Assembly (NCBI GenBank): GCA_934555855.1
Contig: CAKTFL010000055.1
Coordinates: forward strand, 1 to 9,445
DNA length: 9,445 bases
Reading direction: 5' to 3'
Source: an uncultured Sphingomonas sp.
GTDB taxonomy: Bacteria; Pseudomonadota; Alphaproteobacteria; Sphingomonadales; Sphingomonadaceae
How positions within the stretch are numbered: position 1 is the first letter of the stretch; each line of letters starts with the position of its first letter. This document shows, one piece after another, positions 6,909 to 9,445 of the stretch. The notes beneath the pieces were generated by a model, which had not been told where the DNA came from, made no database searches, and saw only the letters and a list, made by a program, of their open reading frames with translations. The translations under genes were made by a program, and so were the position numbers.

Positions 6909-8192
6909 TCAGCGGTCGGCGACCAGCGCCAGGGCGCGGGACATGAGGGTCAGGAACGCCGGCTCGCTGGTCGCGCCATCGGGGCGGTGCCAGGCACCGG
7001 CAAGTGCGAACCACTGTCCCGATCGGGTCCTAACCAGGAAGTTGAGGGTCAGCACGCCGGGCTCCGCTCCTCCCTTGAAGCCGATATAGGCGAAGCGGGC
7101 CGCGTCGGCCGAGGTGGTACCGGGGTTGATTGCCAGCATTGCGCGTGCCGTTTCGCCCCTCGACAGGCGCAATCGGTCGAGCAGCCGTGCCGTCGCGCGG
7201 GGCGTTGCGAACCATTCCACCGTGTCCGTCGCGACTGGCCCGTCCGCGAAGATGCCGGTCGCGAGCGGCGTGACGTCGAAGCGGGCCTTGTCGCGCGCCA
7301 GCAGCGCCGCGCGACCGGCCGGCGCCATGGTTTGCCACCGGCGACGCAGGGCCGGATCACCCTTGATGACGAATGCCTCGCGCGTGGTCAGGACCGGGCT
7401 CGACAGACCGGTCGACCCGGCAAGCTCGTTCAGCGCCGGACGGCCCAGCGCGCGCATCAGCGTGTCGGTCGCCGTATTGTCGCTGATTGAGATCATCAGG
7501 GTCGCGAGCGTCTGAAGCGTAACCGGCGCGCCCGTCGGCCAGGACTGGAGGATGCCGGACGGCAGCGAGGGCGGTCCGGCGGGCACCACGTCCGCCCAGC
7601 GGCGCTTGCCGGCGTTCACCTGTCGCACCGCCTCCGCGAGCACCCACAGCTTGAACGCGGAACCTAGCGGCATCTCCTTGTCGCCGCCCACCTCCAGCAC
7701 TGGGCGGGGCTGGCCGGTGCCGAGCGCATACAGCCCCACCGCCGCCGTGCCGGGCAGCGCGCGGATGGCAGCCTCAAGGTCGGCGGGCCGATCCGTGGCG
7801 AGACGCTGGCCGGTGATCCGCAAGCCGGTGATGAGGTGCGGCTCGGCCGGATCGACAGTCACCTCCATCGTCGCGCTGCCGCGTTGATAGGCGATGGTCA
7901 CCGACGCCTGCCATCGGCCCGGCATGGCGATGGCGTCGATGCGAAGTGGCTGGCCGATCGTTCCGGCGAGATCGGCGGCTATCGATCGAAAGCGGTCCAG
8001 CGGAACCTGCGCCCGGAAATCGGGGCCGAACAGCCGGTCGTATCCGCCGGTGCCTTGCAGGAACGCAAGCAGGTCGTCGGCACGGGCGTGCACGGACGGA
8101 TCGGCCTGGATAATGGCCGCTGGCCGTGGCGGCGCCTGCGCGCCGGCCGGCGCTGCCGCGAGTAGCAGCGTGGCGGCCAGCGCGCGCTTCAT
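6909..8192 (-). CDS. Exported serine hydrolase, class A beta-lactamase fold
   Basis: The 427-residue protein has a clear signal peptide (MKRALAATLLLAAAPAGAQA, likely cleavage near AQA at 18-20), so it acts in the periplasm. Residues about 30-128 form an extra N-terminal domain that I do not recognise with certainty; it may resemble NTF2-like/DUF3887 domains seen beside other serine hydrolases. The C-terminal part carries penicillin-recognising motifs: SxxK as S178-AF-K181, SDN at 237-239, and KGG at 373-375 in place of KTG. The ExxLN omega-loop motif holding Glu166 of true class A beta-lactamases is not seen, and about 40 extra residues (near 275-325) precede the TPRATARLLDRL helix. I therefore call a serine hydrolase of uncertain substrate, not a proven beta-lactamase. 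Peptidoglycan or ester cleavage are alternatives. The ATG overlaps the permease stop by one base (TGATG). A much longer frame reaches back to 9227 but is only a chance read-through of the permease gene. Confidence 0.87.
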   Translation of the reverse strand: MKRALAATLLLAAAPAGAQAPPRPAAIIQADPSVHARADDLLAFLQGTGGYDRLFGPDFRAQVPLDRFRSIAADLAGTIGQPLRIDAIAMPGRWQASVTIAYQRGSATMEVTVDPAEPHLITGLRITGQRLATDRPADLEAAIRALPGTAAVGLYALGTGQPRPVLEVGGDKEMPLGSAFKLWVLAEAVRQVNAGKRRWADVVPAGPPSLPSGILQSWPTGAPVTLQTLATLMISISDNTATDTLMRALGRPALNELAGSTGLSSPVLTTREAFVIKGDPALRRRWQTMAPAGRAALLARDKARFDVTPLATGIFADGPVATDTVEWFATPRATARLLDRLRLSRGETARAMLAINPGTTSADAARFAYIGFKGGAEPGVLTLNFLVRTRSGQWFALAGAWHRPDGATSEPAFLTLMSRALALVADR

Positions 8193-9046
8193 CAGCTTTT
8201 CAGCTTCCACCCGCGCCGGAGGAGGGTGTAGCAGAGGACGGCGAGACCCGCGTCGATCGCCAGGATCAACACGCTGCCCAGCAGCACCGGCGAATCGGCG
8301 GTGCCGAGAAAGCCGTAGCGGAAGCCGGAGATGATGTAGAAGAACGGGTTGGCATGGCTGAACGCGCGAAAGGCGGGGGCCAGCCGGTCGACCGAGTAGA
8401 AGGTGCCCGACAGCAGCGACAGCGGCGCGATGACGAAATTGGTCACGGCCGCCGCATGGTCGAACTTCTCCGCCCAGATGGAGGTCAGCACCCCCAGCAG
8501 CGACAGGAACATCGCGCCCAGAAAACCGAACCACAGCACCGCGATCGGGTAGGTCGGGGTGACATGCACGCCCGGCCACAGCGCCATGGCCAGCCAGCAG
8601 ATAAAGCCGACGATGAAGGCGCGCGTCATTGCCCCGCCGATCAGCGCGGCCAGCAACTCGCCGGTGGACAGCGGCGGCTGGAGATAGTCGACGATCGTCC
8701 CCTGGATCTTGCCGACCAGCAGAGAGAAGCTGGCATTGGCAAAGGCCGGGCCCATCATTCCCTGGCTGATGATCAGGCCCGGCGCGATGAAATCGGCAAA
8801 GGGCAGGTCGATGCCACCGACATGCACCGGACGCTTCGCGCCGGTCGCGATGGTGAATACGACCAGGAACAGGAGGGTGGTGATGGCCGGCGCCCAGATC
8901 GTCTGGAGGTGGACCTTGAAGAAACGGCGGACCTCCTTGATATAGAGGGTCCTCAGGCCGCCCCAGTTGATCGCCCGTATCACGGGCTCGCCGGGTGCGT
9001 GTCTGATTGCCGAACCAGTTTGACCGATTGGGGGCTGGCTGCTCAT
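8192..9046 (-). CDS. ABC-2 type transporter permease
   Basis: This is a 284-residue inner-membrane permease of the ABC-2 family (YadH/NodJ group), which exports lipids, polysaccharides or drugs with a separate ATPase. About six membrane segments are visible, starting at WAPAITTLLFLVVFTIATGA (51-70). Family signatures are FADFIAPGLIISQGMMGPAF (83-102), GKIQGTIVDYLQPPLSTGEL (112-131) and the C-terminal SGTFYSVDRLAPAFRAFSHANPFFYIISGFRYGFLG (213-248, a string broken here only by its loops). An amphipathic N-terminal helix, LYIKEVRRFFKVHLQT, precedes the first segment. ATG 9046 has no good ribosome-binding site. GTG 8983 (VIRAINWGG) is a credible alternative, matching where similarity normally begins, and would remove 21 residues. 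No ATPase gene lies next to it. It is followed without spacing by the serine hydrolase and diverges from gcrA. Confidence 0.92.
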   Translation of the reverse strand: MSSQPPIGQTGSAIRHAPGEPVIRAINWGGLRTLYIKEVRRFFKVHLQTIWAPAITTLLFLVVFTIATGAKRPVHVGGIDLPFADFIAPGLIISQGMMGPAFANASFSLLVGKIQGTIVDYLQPPLSTGELLAALIGGAMTRAFIVGFICWLAMALWPGVHVTPTYPIAVLWFGFLGAMFLSLLGVLTSIWAEKFDHAAAVTNFVIAPLSLLSGTFYSVDRLAPAFRAFSHANPFFYIISGFRYGFLGTADSPVLLGSVLILAIDAGLAVLCYTLLRRGWKLKS

Positions 9047-9061
9047 GGGTGGAGCGGGTAA

Positions 9062-9086
9062 CCGTTGCCGACGCTGCCCGCAACGG
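9062..9086. repeat. Inverted repeat in the gcrA leader
   Basis: CCGTTGC (9062-9068) and GCAACGG (9080-9086) are perfect 7-base inverted arms around an 11-base loop. They lie 25 bases before the gcrA start codon and 15 bases past the permease ATG on the other side. This could be an operator for either gene or an RNA hairpin in one leader. No T run follows on the plus strand, so it is not an intrinsic terminator. Confidence 0.5.
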
Positions 9087-9100
9087 CCTCCGATCAATAA

Positions 9101-9105
9101 AGGAA
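9101..9105 (+). promoter_or_regulatory. Ribosome-binding site of gcrA
   Basis: AGGAA, within AAAGGAAC, ends six bases before ATG 9112. It is the clearest Shine-Dalgarno match in the window, consistent with strong translation of gcrA. Confidence 0.75.
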
Positions 9106-9111
9106 CTTTGC

Positions 9112-9445
9112 ATGTCCTGGACCGACGAGCGGATCGATACGCTCAAGACGATGTGGGAGGCGGGGCAGACCGCCAGCCAGATCGCCGACGCGCTGGGCGG
9201 GGTCAGCCGCAATGCGGTGATCGGCAAGGCGCATCGGCTGGGCCTTCAGTCGCGTCCGTCGCCCGTTCGCCCCAACGAGCCCGAAGCGACCAAGGTGGAA
9301 CCCGTTACCGCGGCGCCTGTTCCCGAGCCGTCCGCGCCCGAGCCGGAAATTGAGGAAGAGGACGACACGGATGACGTCCCGTTCGACACCGCGCCCGCTC
9401 GCGAAGCGGCCGCGCCTCGCGCGTCCGTGCCCGCACCCGCCGAAC
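9112..9445 (+). CDS. gcrA: Cell-cycle regulator GcrA, 5' part only
   Basis: GcrA is an alphaproteobacterial regulator that binds sigma70 RNA polymerase and activates promoters bearing GANTC sites methylated by CcrM. In this window 111 residues are visible and the frame runs off the right edge. The opening MSWTDERIDTLKTMWEAGQT followed by ASQIADALGGVSRNAVIGKAHRLGL (21-45) is the signature helix-turn-helix of the family. Next comes a Pro/Ala/Glu-rich linker with an acidic cluster at 81-88 (EEEDDTDD). The C-terminal sigma-binding region is outside the window. I see no GANTC site in the 65 bases upstream, no CtrA-like TTAA-N7-TTAA and no DnaA box, so the Caulobacter-style control of gcrA is not evident here. 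The gene diverges from the permease gene. Confidence 0.96.
   Translation, partial: MSWTDERIDTLKTMWEAGQTASQIADALGGVSRNAVIGKAHRLGLQSRPSPVRPNEPEATKVEPVTAAPVPEPSAPEPEIEEEDDTDDVPFDTAPAREAAAPRASVPAPAE

Noticed and set aside
6025..7014. Minus-strand frame of 329 codons opposite the LysR gene
   Set aside because: It covers the LysR helix-turn-helix coding region in antisense and runs into the hydrolase gene in another frame, so it is a composition artefact.
9020..9048. Possible gcrA promoter, TTGACC at 9020-9025 with TCATGG 17 bases on
   Set aside because: The -10 element is a poor match and lies over the permease start codon, so I cannot support it by eye.
8126..9061. Plus-strand frame of 311 codons opposite the permease gene
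   Set aside because: It is highly charged, Gln/Arg/Asp-rich and opposite a clear six-segment permease. It has no plausible ribosome-binding site or domain.
6909..9227. A 772-codon frame that would fuse the region opposite the permease gene to the serine hydrolase
   Set aside because: Only the part from 8192 downward has protein-like content and a signal peptide start. The upstream part is out of frame with the well-supported permease and opposite gcrA.

Overview
The window is GC-rich, densely coded chromosomal DNA of ordinary housekeeping character. It most likely comes from an alphaproteobacterium of the Sphingomonas type. The strongest clue is the start of a gcrA gene at the right end, since GcrA is a cell-cycle regulator confined to Alphaproteobacteria. 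The GC-rich codon use, frequent GTG starts and the style of the LeuB, MetZ, ApaG and RecO proteins fit a sphingomonad, but the genus is an inference. There is no tRNA, rRNA, insertion sequence, CRISPR array or phage gene. No gap between genes exceeds about 65 bases.

Layout from left to right. (1) A rightward run holds the 3' end of a probable polysaccharide deacetylase, a BioF2/FemAB-like acetyltransferase, recO (DNA repair) and leuB (leucine synthesis). These are joined by overlaps or gaps of 14 to 30 bases. (2) A leftward membrane glycosyltransferase of the protein O-mannosyltransferase (PMT, GT39) family ends head-on against leuB, so that the two stop codons share a TTAA. (3) From a 65-base divergent gap, metZ (sulfur assimilation into homocysteine), apaG and a LysR-type regulator run rightward as a likely operon. 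(4) A leftward pair follows: an ABC-2 permease, then a secreted serine hydrolase of the class A beta-lactamase fold, coupled by a TGATG stop/start junction. (5) gcrA diverges from the permease and is cut by the window end.

Working together: the deacetylase and acetyltransferase probably modify a cell-surface polysaccharide. MetZ supplies homocysteine for methionine and may be under, or simply share a transcript with, the LysR gene. The permease and the exported hydrolase are translated from one message and may act at the envelope, although no ATPase subunit is visible here.

I found no convincing new multi-gene system. The points most worth a second look are the shortened sensor domain of the LysR protein, the non-canonical active site of the serine hydrolase, the permease without an ATPase, and the inverted repeat in the gcrA leader.
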